Part shown: positions 1 to 7,639 of the stretch, one piece after another
How positions within the stretch are numbered: the stretch's first letter is position 1
Layout of the letters: the number at the start of each line of letters is the position of its first letter
Assembly: GCA_902826095.1 (NCBI GenBank)
Contig: CADEDN010000006.1
Span: 1 to 64,000, forward strand
Direction: 5' to 3'
DNA length: 64,000 nucleotides
Origin: an uncultured Alphaproteobacteria bacterium
Lineage (GTDB): Bacteria > Pseudomonadota > Alphaproteobacteria > Caulobacterales > Parvularculaceae
Notes under the pieces: generated by a model
Database searches by the model: none
The model's input: only the letters and a program-made list of their open reading frames with translations
What the model was told of the DNA's origin: nothing
Program-made: the position numbers and the translations under genes

Positions 1-10
1 GATGACGAGA

Positions 11-47
11 ACCCGCGTCCCGTAAAAGTTCAACGGGCGCGGGTTTT
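11..47 (+). terminator. Rho-independent terminator of a gene outside the window
   Basis: An ACCCGCG-type stem (11-23) pairs with 33-44 with one bulged T, closes a nine-base loop and runs directly into TTTT at 44-47. This is the classical form of an intrinsic terminator reading rightward. It probably ends a gene lying before position 1. Confidence 0.7.
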
Positions 48-63
48 CGGGCTTTCGCCATGC

Positions 64-177
64 ATTGTCATCCCGGACAATCGCGCAGCGATTGATCCGG
101 GATCCGGTGATAGGGAGGGCCCCTCAGCCGCCCGGGATCCCGGATAATTCGCTTCGCGAATTTCCGGGATGACAAGG
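64..177. repeat. Palindromic intergenic repeat, copy 1
   Basis: A 114-base imperfect inverted repeat opens with TTGTCATCCCGGA and closes with TCCGGGATGACAA, with internal GC-rich hairpins such as TTCGCTTCGCGAA near 148-160. A second copy of the same length lies at 227-340, differing at about seven positions by eye. Elements of this kind are common between genes in Alphaproteobacteria. No coding function is evident. Confidence 0.85.
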
Positions 178-226
178 ATTTGCAGTTTCCGTTTTCGTTC
201 CTGACGTGTACGGACGATCGCCCCCC

Positions 227-340
227 ATTGTCATCCCGGACAATCGCGCAGCGATTGATCCGGGACCCCGTGATAGGGAGGGCCCCCCGGGCGCGCGGGA
301 TCCCGGATCATTCGCTTCGCGAATTTCCGGGATGACAAGG
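227..340. repeat. Palindromic intergenic repeat, copy 2
   Basis: This is the second 114-base copy of the element at 64-177, in the same orientation and 49 bases further on. It has the same TGTCATCCCGG/CCGGGATGACA arms, and its differences concentrate in the central GC-rich part. It ends 23 bases from the end of the following minus-strand gene. Positions 1-363 therefore hold a terminator and these two repeats, and I see no gene there. Confidence 0.85.
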
Positions 341-363
341 GATTGGGTCGCGCGCGGTGCAGT

Positions 364-870
364 TCAGGCGGCGCGGAGCTTCTTCAGGACGAGCGATTTT
401 TTCGGCGCGTGCGGCGCGGCGCGTCCGGCGCCGAACCCTGCGCGCGCGACGATATCGCGGGCGAGCATCGGCGCTTCCGAGCGGAACATCGTCTTTCCCT
501 CGGCGTCGACATAGATGACGAAGAATCCGTCCTCCGCGTCCATCGCATGTCGAAGCAGCGACGCGTCGAGCCAGTCCATTTCCTCGCCGTTCTTGGTCGG
601 CCGGTTCTGGCCATAGACCTCGATCACCGACACGTCCTCGCTGATCAGCGCGGCGATCGCCGGCTTCAGGAGGCGGCGCTGCATGCGGCAGGCGTTGTGA
701 TTGGCGGTCGGGCCGATGATGAAGAGCGTGTTCCGCGGCGAAAATCGCTTCGGCTCGACCTCTTTAAGCGCCGCTTTGAGGTCGGCGGTCGGAATCGGTC
801 CGCGCGCGGCGAAATACGCAATCGCGCCGAAGATGATGCAGATCGCCAGGATGAGCAGGGTGAGGCCCAT
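364..870 (-). CDS. DUF4174-like membrane-anchored protein
   Basis: 168 residues. Residues 3-22 are a hydrophobic N-terminal segment, either an anchor or an uncleaved signal. The rest is a compact domain beginning near NTLFIIGPTAN and running through FFVIYVDAEGKTMFRSEAP, which resembles the DUF4174 family, a thioredoxin-like fold of unknown role. No CxxC motif is present, so I do not propose redox activity. It lies 99 bases beyond the end of the epimerase gene in the same direction and could be the last gene of the tetR-led unit or have its own promoter. The family assignment is from motif appearance only. Confidence 0.6.
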   Translation of the reverse strand: MGLTLLILAICIIFGAIAYFAARGPIPTADLKAALKEVEPKRFSPRNTLFIIGPTANHNACRMQRRLLKPAIAALISEDVSVIEVYGQNRPTKNGEEMDWLDASLLRHAMDAEDGFFVIYVDAEGKTMFRSEAPMLARDIVARAGFGAGRAAPHAPKKSLVLKKLRAA

Positions 871-969
871 GTCCCAAATCTAGCCGAACGTCATTGCCGG
901 CGCGTTAACGAATTTTCCCCTGCTCCGCCGCAAGGCGCGCTCGATTGCGCAGATCTGTTCCAAAACGGG

Positions 970-1941
970 TCAATAAAGCGGCCTGTTGAGACCGCGCCGC
1001 CAGGCGATGGTCCTCGCGATCCCTTCGGCGAGGCTTGTTTTCGGCTGATAGCCGAGAATCGCCTTCGCCCTTGTGATGTCGGCCCAGGTGCGCTCGACGT
1101 CGCCCTTCTGCATCCCCTTGAAGACTTTTTTCGCTTCGACGCCGAGTTCCTTCTCCAACAGCGAAACGAGCGTCAACAGCTCTTCCGGGCGGTCATTGCC
1201 GAGATTGAAGACGCGGTGGAAAGCGTCTTTCCCGTCCGGCGGCTTGGCGGCCGCCGCCAGGACGCCGGCGACGATGTCGTCGACATAGGTGAAATCGCGG
1301 CCCATGCGGCCCTCGTTGAAGATCTCGATCGGCTCGCCTTTCAGCATCTTCTCGGTGAAGATGAGATAGGCCATGTCGGGCCGCCCCCACGGTCCGTAAA
1401 CGGTGAAAAACCGCAATCCGGTCAGCGGCAGGGAATAAAGCCGCGCGTAGGACGCGGACATCACCTCGTTCGACTTTTTCGTCGCGCCGTAGAACGAAAC
1501 CGGCTCGTCGACGCGATCATCCTCCGAGAACGGCGTTTTCGTATTTGCGCCGTAGACGGACGAAGAAGAAGCGTAGACGAGGTGCGGGACTTTCAGATTG
1601 CGGCCGAGTTCGAGAAGCGAGAGATGGCCGAGAAGGTTCGACCGCGCATAGGCGAACGGGTTTTCAATCGAATATCGGACGCCCGCCTGCGCGGCGAGGT
1701 GGATGATGAGATCGAACCGTCCGGCCGCGGCGTTCGAAACCGCGTCGTAATCGGCGATGTCGATCTCATGGAAAGCGAAGCCCTTTCGCGGCAAAAGACG
1801 CTCAAGGCGCGCGCGCTTCAGCGGCGTCGGATAATAATCGTTGACGTTGTCGAGGCCGACGACATCGTCGCCGCGATCGAGCAACGCCGTCGCCGTCGCC
1901 GCGCCGATGAATCCCGCCGCTCCCGTCAACAACACGCGCAT
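970..1941 (-). CDS. NAD-dependent epimerase, UDP-glucuronate 4-epimerase-like
   Basis: 323 residues, the usual length of an extended short-chain dehydrogenase. The NAD-binding GAAGFIG is at residues 7-13, the catalytic pair is Y151/K155 in SFYGATKK, and Ser126 lies in the ASSSSVYG segment. The sequence around LRFFTVYGPWGRPDMAY and the DNVNDYY segment is typical of the LpsL/GAE/WbpP group, which interconverts UDP-glucuronate and UDP-galacturonate in the cytoplasm for surface polysaccharides. It starts 21 bases after the MFS gene, so it is probably co-transcribed with the acyltransferase and transporter. The exact sugar substrate is inferred from family resemblance. Confidence 0.85.
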   Translation of the reverse strand: MRVLLTGAAGFIGAATATALLDRGDDVVGLDNVNDYYPTPLKRARLERLLPRKGFAFHEIDIADYDAVSNAAAGRFDLIIHLAAQAGVRYSIENPFAYARSNLLGHLSLLELGRNLKVPHLVYASSSSVYGANTKTPFSEDDRVDEPVSFYGATKKSNEVMSASYARLYSLPLTGLRFFTVYGPWGRPDMAYLIFTEKMLKGEPIEIFNEGRMGRDFTYVDDIVAGVLAAAAKPPDGKDAFHRVFNLGNDRPEELLTLVSLLEKELGVEAKKVFKGMQKGDVERTWADITRAKAILGYQPKTSLAEGIARTIAWRRGLNRPLY

Positions 1942-1962
1942 GGACAGTTCCGTCAGTTCCCG

Positions 1963-3294
1963 TCAGTTCGAACTCGGCCGGGAAAGCACTTCGTCATAAA
2001 GCCCAGCCGGCAATGAGCGCCGTCTATGCAGCATCACGGCGGCGATGGCCAGCATGGCGAACGCGATCGCGTAAAAGGCGAGCGCGGGATCGGCGTCGCT
2101 ATTTGTGATGGCAAGGGTCGCAAGCGATCCCGGTATGGCGAAGGCGGCGTTGACGAAGGTGCCGGCCGCCATGATGCGCGCCCGAACGGTCGGCGGCGCG
2201 CGCCGCTGCACGGCGGCCTGCAAGGGCGCGATGTAAACGCCCATCAGCGCCGAGGTCGCGATGAAGAGAAACACGAGAAAAAGTCCGGGCGCTGTCGAAA
2301 GGAGCTCCATCGCCGAAAGGCGCTCTCCGACGGGAGCGGCGGCCATCGGCGTCGTCATGGCGATCATCAGACAAAGCGCGCCGGCCATGCCGACGGAGGC
2401 GGCCGAATAGCCGAGCCCCGAGCGTCCCTTGGCGAGCCCGGCGGCGAAGATCGCGCCGACGCCGGCGCCGATCGCAAAGAGCGCGTTGAGGACGGTTGCG
2501 ACGAACGCGTCGGCGTTAAGAGAATCACGCGCATAGAGCGGCGTGATCACCGTGACCGCGGTCGACAGCAAAAAGAAGACGGCGACGCCGAGCAGGGGCG
2601 GCGCGACGCCGCGCGAGGAACGGACAAATCCAGCCATGCGGGCGATCTGGGCGATCCAGTTGAAGTCGATCTTGATGTCTGGATCATTGGCGCCGGCGCG
2701 CAAGGTGCGCAGCGCCGCAAGCCAGCCAATCGTCGAGGCGGTGATGAGGACGAAACCGACCAGCATGCGTCCGCCCTCGCGGACGATCAGCGAACCGCCG
2801 ATCATGTAGCCGAAGAGGATGAAGGAATAGAGCCCCGCATTGCAAAGCCCGTTGCCGCGCACCAGTTCGTCGGGCGCGAGGTATTTCGGCATCGCGCTCG
2901 TCCTGACCGGCGAGAAGAACGCCGATTGCGCGCCCATGGCGAACAGCATGGCGATCGCCAGCGCGCCCGATCCCGCGATGAAGGCGCCGAACGCCGTCAG
3001 CATCAGGATTATTTCGACGAATTTCGTCCGCCGGAACATCATCGACGTCTCGTATTTGTCGGCGAGCTGTCCGGCGAGCGGCGAGAACAGCATGATGGCG
3101 AACGGCAGCAGCGCGCCGATGACCGGCATGGCGTTGTCCGGCTTGCCGAAATCGGGCGCCGGTATCACGCCATAGGGGATGCCGATCAGCAACGACTGGC
3201 GCAGAACGTTGTCGGAAAGCGTTCCGAACGACAACGCAACCCACATCGGCCAGAATCGGCGCTGCAGAAAAAGCGGCGGCGGCTTTTCGGTCAA
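1963..3294 (-). CDS. MFS transporter, LplT-like (lysophospholipid carrier family)
   Basis: 443 residues with about twelve hydrophobic segments from residue 10 to 430. The N-terminal region (FWPMWVALSFGTLSDNVLRQ) and FFSPVRTSAMPKYLAPDELV match the LplT-type branch of the major facilitator superfamily. In gamma-proteobacteria LplT flips lysophospholipids inward for reacylation by Aas. Here the gene directly follows a PlsC-like acyltransferase (15-base gap), which repeats that transporter/acyltransferase partnership with separate proteins. The location would be the inner membrane. Substrate assignment rests on homology and neighbourhood. Confidence 0.75.
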   Translation of the reverse strand: MTEKPPPLFLQRRFWPMWVALSFGTLSDNVLRQSLLIGIPYGVIPAPDFGKPDNAMPVIGALLPFAIMLFSPLAGQLADKYETSMMFRRTKFVEIILMLTAFGAFIAGSGALAIAMLFAMGAQSAFFSPVRTSAMPKYLAPDELVRGNGLCNAGLYSFILFGYMIGGSLIVREGGRMLVGFVLITASTIGWLAALRTLRAGANDPDIKIDFNWIAQIARMAGFVRSSRGVAPPLLGVAVFFLLSTAVTVITPLYARDSLNADAFVATVLNALFAIGAGVGAIFAAGLAKGRSGLGYSAASVGMAGALCLMIAMTTPMAAAPVGERLSAMELLSTAPGLFLVFLFIATSALMGVYIAPLQAAVQRRAPPTVRARIMAAGTFVNAAFAIPGSLATLAITNSDADPALAFYAIAFAMLAIAAVMLHRRRSLPAGLYDEVLSRPSSN

Positions 3295-3309
3295 GGCGGA
3301 TGCGCCCTT

Positions 3310-4071
3310 TCAGCGCTTGGCGTGCGGCTTCGGGTCGGGCAAAGGCGGCGCGAGCGTCTCCGGCGCCTCCCGACCGATGAGGGCAAGCGAGCGCCGTTCG
3401 ATTGTTTCTTCAAGCCGGGTCATGAAGATTTCCTTGTCGAGGCCGGCGGGGATTGGATCAAGGAACTCGATGATCGCCTCGCCGGGCGTCAGCGACCACG
3501 CCTGTTGCGGCCAATGTCGTCCGAGATTTGTCGCGACCGGAACGGCGGGACAGCCATAGGCCGCGTACATGTGATAAACGCCGCGCTTGTAGCGATAGCG
3601 CTCGCCGACCGGCGCGAGATGGCCTTCCGGGTAGATCAGGATGCGCCGCCCGCCCGCCTGCGCCTTCTTCAACTCGTCGTCGACAAGGCGCGCGCGGGCA
3701 TAGGCGCCGCCGCAATTGTCGACGACGATCGCGCCCATCTTGCGCAGGATGCCGCCGAGCAGCGGAAATTTTTCGAGATGATCGCCGGTGACGAAAGCGA
3801 GGTCGTAGAACTGCGAGAACATGATGATCCCGTCGCCCCAGCTTTGATGTTTGGCGGCGATGATGCAGGGGCCGTCGGGCAGGCGCTCCTTGCCGCGAAT
3901 GACGACCGTGACGCCGCCGATCCAGCGCAGCCAGAACTGCATCGTCCTCGTATAGGCGAATATCCAGGCCATCACCGGTTTTCGGCTCGGGATGGCGACC
4001 AGCGGCGCGGCGGTCACCGCGAAGAAGCCCGATGTCAGCCAATAGGCGATCTGAAAGGCGACGCTGCGCAT
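3310..4071 (-). CDS. 1-acyl-sn-glycerol-3-phosphate / lysophospholipid acyltransferase (PlsC family)
   Basis: 253 residues. The catalytic HX4D box is H75-QSWG-D80. Motif III reads YPEGHLAPVGER (E149-G150-H151), where most PlsC proteins have EGT. An N-terminal hydrophobic segment (about residues 8-27) suggests membrane association. The family transfers acyl groups from acyl-CoA or acyl-ACP to lysophosphatidate or lysophospholipids. It begins three bases after the tetR stop codon, so translation is probably coupled, and it is followed by an LplT-like carrier. The local context favours lysophospholipid repair or membrane remodelling over the essential PlsC step, but this is inference. Confidence 0.85.
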   Translation of the reverse strand: MRSVAFQIAYWLTSGFFAVTAAPLVAIPSRKPVMAWIFAYTRTMQFWLRWIGGVTVVIRGKERLPDGPCIIAAKHQSWGDGIIMFSQFYDLAFVTGDHLEKFPLLGGILRKMGAIVVDNCGGAYARARLVDDELKKAQAGGRRILIYPEGHLAPVGERYRYKRGVYHMYAAYGCPAVPVATNLGRHWPQQAWSLTPGEAIIEFLDPIPAGLDKEIFMTRLEETIERRSLALIGREAPETLAPPLPDPKPHAKR

Positions 4072-4074
4072 CGA

Positions 4075-4692
4075 TCAGCCCGCGGCGCGCTCGGTCGGGC
4101 GCAAGACGCCAAGCGCCGCTGCGGTGAGATCGCGGGCGTAGGTCGAAAGCGGCCCGGCAAGCCGGCCATAGTGGATCTGCAATGCGGTCTGAAGGACGAC
4201 GCCGAGCGCGAGGCCGGCGACGAAAGAAGGCTCCGCGCGGGCGATCTCGCGTCGCAGCATGGCGGCGGCGATGATGTCTTCAACCGCGCTGACCGGATTG
4301 TCGACCCCTTCCGGCGTCGGCAGGAACCGGTGCGAATAGAGAAGATGAAAGGTGAAAAGCGGGAAGTCCGCGTCGGCCGTCCGGCAATAGGCGTCGACGA
4401 TCGCGCGCGCTTGATCGTTGACGCCTTGCTTGTCCCGGGCCGCCTCCCGGATCAGCGCGGCGAGCCGCTGGTGGATCGACAGGAACATCGCGGCGGCGAG
4501 TTCATCCTTGGAGTCGAAATGGCGGTAGATCGCCCCTTCGGAGACGCCGGCCGCCTTGGCGATTTCCCTTGTCGTCGCGGCGTCGACCCCGCGCTCGACA
4601 AAAAGATCCAGCGCCGCCCGCTCGATGCGGGTCCTTGTTCCGGGCTCCTCGCCCTTCGCTTCCGCCGCCTGTTTCCGCCTGACCGCTGACAT
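4075..4692 (-). CDS. TetR/AcrR-family transcriptional regulator
   Basis: 205 residues. The N-terminal DNA-binding domain has a clear helix-turn-helix at about residues 40-59 (TTREIAKAAGVSEGAIYRHF), followed by a helical ligand-binding domain. It is the first gene of a minus-strand unit with the PlsC-like and LplT-like genes, so it probably controls lipid remodelling and itself. A perfect palindrome lies 12 bases in front of its start codon and is the likely operator. The ligand is unknown; a fatty-acyl compound would fit the neighbours. Confidence 0.9.
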   Translation of the reverse strand: MSAVRRKQAAEAKGEEPGTRTRIERAALDLFVERGVDAATTREIAKAAGVSEGAIYRHFDSKDELAAAMFLSIHQRLAALIREAARDKQGVNDQARAIVDAYCRTADADFPLFTFHLLYSHRFLPTPEGVDNPVSAVEDIIAAAMLRREIARAEPSFVAGLALGVVLQTALQIHYGRLAGPLSTYARDLTAAALGVLRPTERAAG

Positions 4693-4704
4693 TCGACACC
4701 TAAC

Positions 4705-4718
4705 AGTGAGCGCTCACT
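4705..4718. promoter_or_regulatory. Probable TetR operator (AGTGAGCGCTCACT)
   Basis: A perfect 14-base inverted repeat lies 12 bases upstream of the tetR start codon at 4692. The TGAGNG-type half-site facing its mirror image is the usual form of TetR-family operators. I saw no second copy elsewhere in the window. It could repress tetR-plsC-mfs and possibly influence the divergent stress gene. Confidence 0.75.
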
Positions 4719-4763
4719 CACATATGGCTGCGGCGGCCGCCCGTCAAGGTCCACTCGCCAGTC

Positions 4764-4804
4764 TTGATCCTGGTCAAGCGCTTGGCTGGCTTGCTCCCTA
4801 TATA
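4764..4804 (+). promoter_or_regulatory. FNR/FixK-type box with -10 element
   Basis: TTGATCCTGGTCAA at 4764-4777 fits the FNR/FixK consensus TTGA-N6-TCAA, with C and G extending the symmetry at 4763 and 4778. A TATATA -10 hexamer follows at 4799-4804. If transcription starts about 8 bases after that hexamer, near 4812, the box is centred at about -41.5, the class II activation position for this family. The next gene is a universal stress protein, a common target of oxygen-responsive regulators. Confidence 0.7.
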
Positions 4805-4834
4805 GAGACGGTCGCCGCCAGCCAGGAGTGCGAT

Positions 4835-5707
4835 ATGCCCCTCAAGAAAATACTCGTTCCGCTTCAAAATTCCGACACCGCGGAAATCAGCCTTCGCGCC
4901 GCCGTCGCCGTCGCGCGCCGCCATCACGCGCATATTGACGCCCTGCATATCAGGCAGCGGCCCAACGTGCCGGCGAGCGGCTACTACCCGGTCGGCGTCA
5001 TTTTAGTCGACGAACACATCGCGGAACTGAAAGAAGCCCTCGACGCCCAAGCGAAGAAAATTCAGGGCGTCTTTGATCGCGTCATGAAGGCCGAAAATGT
5101 CGCCATTCTCGCCCCCGGATCGCACCGCGACGCCGCCGGCGCCACCGCTTCCTGGCGTGATCAGACGGGCGTTCTTCCCTTCGATCTTTCGGCGGCGGCG
5201 CGGGTCGCCGACATCATCTGTCTCGGCAAGGTCGGCGAAGAACTCGAATTTCCGGATTCAGGCTTGGTCGAGGAATTGATTTTCCAGTCCGGGCGACCAG
5301 TGCTGTTGGCGCCTGGCGGCAAGCTCGCGCGAACGCCCCGCCGCATTCTCGTCGCCTGGAACGGCGGTCGCGAAGCCGCGCGCGCGTTGGCGGCGGCGTC
5401 GCCGTTTTGTGAGGAGACTGACCAGGTTCTCGTCGCGTCGATCGGCGCGATTGCGTCGGATTTGGAAGGGCCTGAAAGCGCCGCTGAACTTCTCCGCCTG
5501 CACGGGGTCAGGGCGGAGTCGAGAAGCCGTCCGCTTGAGCGCGGCAGATCCGCCGAGGACGAATTGATGGCGCTCGCGCGCGAGGAACGCGCCGAGCTGA
5601 TCGTCATGGGCGCCTATTCGCACTCGCGCTGGCGCGAGCTCGTGCTCGGCGGATTTACGCGCAAAATGCTGAAACAGGCGGAGTTTCCGCTGCTGCTCGC
5701 GCACTGA
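4835..5707 (+). CDS. Tandem-domain universal stress protein
   Basis: 290 residues from ATG 4835, chosen because AGGAG precedes it by about eight bases and because the protein then begins with the expected beta strand (LKKILVPLQN). Two Usp domains are visible, at about residues 1-145 and 160-290. The second carries RRILVAWNG at its start and the nucleotide-loop motif GAYSHSRWRELVLGGFTR near the end, in place of the usual G-x2-G-x9-G(S/T). Such proteins act in the cytoplasm under stress and low oxygen, but their biochemical role is poorly defined. The FNR/FixK box upstream suggests induction when oxygen is limiting. Confidence 0.9.
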   Translation: MPLKKILVPLQNSDTAEISLRAAVAVARRHHAHIDALHIRQRPNVPASGYYPVGVILVDEHIAELKEALDAQAKKIQGVFDRVMKAENVAILAPGSHRDAAGATASWRDQTGVLPFDLSAAARVADIICLGKVGEELEFPDSGLVEELIFQSGRPVLLAPGGKLARTPRRILVAWNGGREAARALAAASPFCEETDQVLVASIGAIASDLEGPESAAELLRLHGVRAESRSRPLERGRSAEDELMALAREERAELIVMGAYSHSRWRELVLGGFTRKMLKQAEFPLLLAH

Positions 5708-5766
5708 ACCGGCGCGTGTCCGCGATCGCACTGGTTCGCCGGGGCGCGGCCCGATAAGATCGCCGG

Positions 5767-6174
5767 ATGGACGATCCGAAGGCGTTTCAGATTACCGTTC
5801 GCGTTTACTATGAGGACACGGATTTTTCCGGCGTCGTCTATCATGCGCGCTATTTGCATTTCTTTGAGCGCGGCCGGACCGAGGCGCTGAGGTCTTGCGG
5901 CGTATCGCATACGGAGCTTTTGTCGCGCGCCGACCCGCTCGCCTTCGCGGTGCGCAAAATGACGACGGAGTGGATTTCCCCGGCGCGGATCGACGATCTC
6001 CTTGAGGTTTCGACGCGCTTCGTCGAAGTCAAAGGCGCGCGCATGTTGATCGCCCAGGATATTCGCCGGGGCCAAATGCTAATCGCGCGGGCCGATATCG
6101 AGGCCGCCTGCATGAACCTTCAGGGAAAGCCCCGGCGCCTGCCCGCCGAAATCGTCGCCCGTTTCGGGCTTTGA
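5767..6174 (+). CDS. ybgC: Tol-Pal-associated acyl-CoA thioesterase YbgC
   Basis: 135 residues, the family length. It is a hotdog-fold thioesterase with the hallmark YYEDTDFSGVVYHARYL; the conserved Asp after the Thr (D19) is the expected catalytic residue. YbgC proteins hydrolyse acyl-CoA or acyl-ACP and are associated with phospholipid-synthesis enzymes at the inner membrane. The gene conventionally opens the tol-pal operon, and here tolQ follows only after an intervening acyltransferase gene. An imperfect hairpin begins seven bases after its stop codon. Confidence 0.93.
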   Translation: MDDPKAFQITVRVYYEDTDFSGVVYHARYLHFFERGRTEALRSCGVSHTELLSRADPLAFAVRKMTTEWISPARIDDLLEVSTRFVEVKGARMLIAQDIRRGQMLIARADIEAACMNLQGKPRRLPAEIVARFGL

Positions 6175-6180
6175 CGCCGC

Positions 6181-6223
6181 TAGCGCCCGTTCCCCGACCT
6201 TCAAGACGGGAAACAGGCGCTAG
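6181..6223. repeat. Long imperfect hairpin between ybgC and the acyltransferase gene
   Basis: Two arms of about 17 bases (from TAGCGCCCGTTCC to GGGAAACAGGCGCTA) pair with about three mismatches around a short loop at 6198-6206. No run of T follows, so it is not a classical terminator. It could be a mobile-type palindrome or a processing or attenuation hairpin at the join between ybgC and the inserted gene. Confidence 0.6.
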
Positions 6224-6353
6224 TCATTTGATTTGGCGCGCGTTCTTGTCCGAAATCCGCCTGCGCTTTTCGGGAACGCGCTGGCGGGCGAAGGTCCAGC
6301 TTTCCTTAAACATCCACGACATAGGGTTCCGCAAGCACCGGAAATGGCGTCGA

Positions 6354-7523
6354 ATGGCTGGACAGTTAATGCTCGAAGACGCTTGGCGGGCGTCGAAGGC
6401 AGCCGGAAATAATTTCGACGCGCTTCGACTTGCGGCGGCGTTCGCCGTGATCGTCTCGCATAGCTTCGAGATTGTCGGCGGCGCGCCGGCGCAAGAGCCG
6501 CTGCGCGTCTTGACCGCCGGCGATTCAAGCCTAGGCAGAATCGCGGTGATGACGTTCTTTGTACTGAGCGGGTTCCTGCTGACGCGAAGTTATGGCGCTG
6601 ATCCGTCGTTCGTCTCCTTTGTCCGCAAACGTGCGCTGCGGATTGCGCCAGCGCTGATCGCTGTGGTTGCGGCCTCGGTGTTTTTCCTCGGCCCGGCGAT
6701 GAGCGAGCTTTCGCCAGCGGCATATTTCGGCGATCCCGTTACCTGGAAATATTTCGCCAATCTCACTTTTTACACCGGCTTTGACGAATTGCCGGGTGTC
6801 TTCTCCGCGACGCCTGTGCCGGGCGTTGTAAATGGCCCGTTGTGGACCTTGAAATTCGAGGTCATGTGCTATCTGACGCTTTCACTGGCGGGCGCCGCCG
6901 GTGCGTTGCGCCCGCGCGCTGTCCTCATCTTTGTCTTCATCATGTATTTTGCAGGCGCGACGTTCGGGGATGGACCGGAGTCCGGCTGGCGATATTATGC
7001 TGAGAAATATGTCGATCTCGCGCGGCCATTTTTTGTCGGCGCGTTCTTCGCCCTTCATGCGAGTCGCACCGTATTGTCGGCTCGCTCCGCGCTAGTTTGC
7101 ATTGCCGGTCTTTTTCTCGCCGCGCCTCTCGGCGTATTTAGCGACGCCTTTCCAATTTTCGGCGGCTATCTGGTCTTGTGGTTCGGGTTCGCGCCGCTGG
7201 GTCCGCTTGCCCGCGCCGGCCGTTTCGGCGATTTCTCCTATGGCTTTTACCTTTGGGGGTGGCCCGCCCAGCAATTTGTCGCGCAGGTCTTTGCCACATC
7301 CGATTGGCTTCACAATGTTGCCTTGGCGACGCCCCTGGCGTTGGTTTTGGCGGTGCTCAGCTGGACATTGGTCGAAAAGCCGGCGCTCGCCCTGAAGGAA
7401 CAAAGGTCAAGAATTAAACTTTCAAAAGCTGGCGTTGGCCGCGCCAAAGCCTTTGCCGGTTCGACCGGAAGCCGCTATCAGGTTATGAAATCACGGGACT
7501 TCCGGCGGCGCCGTCAGGAATGA
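6354..7523 (+). CDS. Acyltransferase-3 (OafA/YrhL-type) membrane protein
   Basis: 389 residues from ATG 6354, with 6369 an equally possible start; the open frame continues back to 6171, but the leader there is not protein-like. About ten membrane segments are visible. The family signature NNFDALRLAAAFAVIVSHS is near the N terminus with the conserved His, and FFVLSGFLLTRSY and PLWTLKFE follow. Acyltransferase-3 proteins move acetyl or other acyl groups from the cytoplasm to surface glycans, often O-antigen or capsule. Its place between ybgC and tolQ is unusual. It may decorate the polysaccharide encoded later in the window, but no substrate can be read from sequence. Confidence 0.85.
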   Translation: MAGQLMLEDAWRASKAAGNNFDALRLAAAFAVIVSHSFEIVGGAPAQEPLRVLTAGDSSLGRIAVMTFFVLSGFLLTRSYGADPSFVSFVRKRALRIAPALIAVVAASVFFLGPAMSELSPAAYFGDPVTWKYFANLTFYTGFDELPGVFSATPVPGVVNGPLWTLKFEVMCYLTLSLAGAAGALRPRAVLIFVFIMYFAGATFGDGPESGWRYYAEKYVDLARPFFVGAFFALHASRTVLSARSALVCIAGLFLAAPLGVFSDAFPIFGGYLVLWFGFAPLGPLARAGRFGDFSYGFYLWGWPAQQFVAQVFATSDWLHNVALATPLALVLAVLSWTLVEKPALALKEQRSRIKLSKAGVGRAKAFAGSTGSRYQVMKSRDFRRRRQE

Positions 7524-7639
7524 CGCTTCCGGCTGGGGTTGTTTGCGCGTCGGTTTGGCGCCGCAAAAAGGTCGCATGATCGAGGTAGCCTCAGGGTCCG
7601 AAAGGGCCCGCTCAGTCAAACTGCAGGGGATTTAGAACC

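Noticed and set aside
343-2016. A 557-codon open frame on the plus strand
   Set aside because: It is antisense to the DUF4174-like and epimerase genes and starts inside a repeat. The translation is a low-complexity Arg-rich sequence.
2026-4689. An 887-codon open frame on the plus strand
   Set aside because: It lies antisense to the MFS, acyltransferase and tetR genes, which have clear motifs. Its translation is Arg/Asp/Gly-rich with no family features, as expected for a shadow frame in high-GC DNA.
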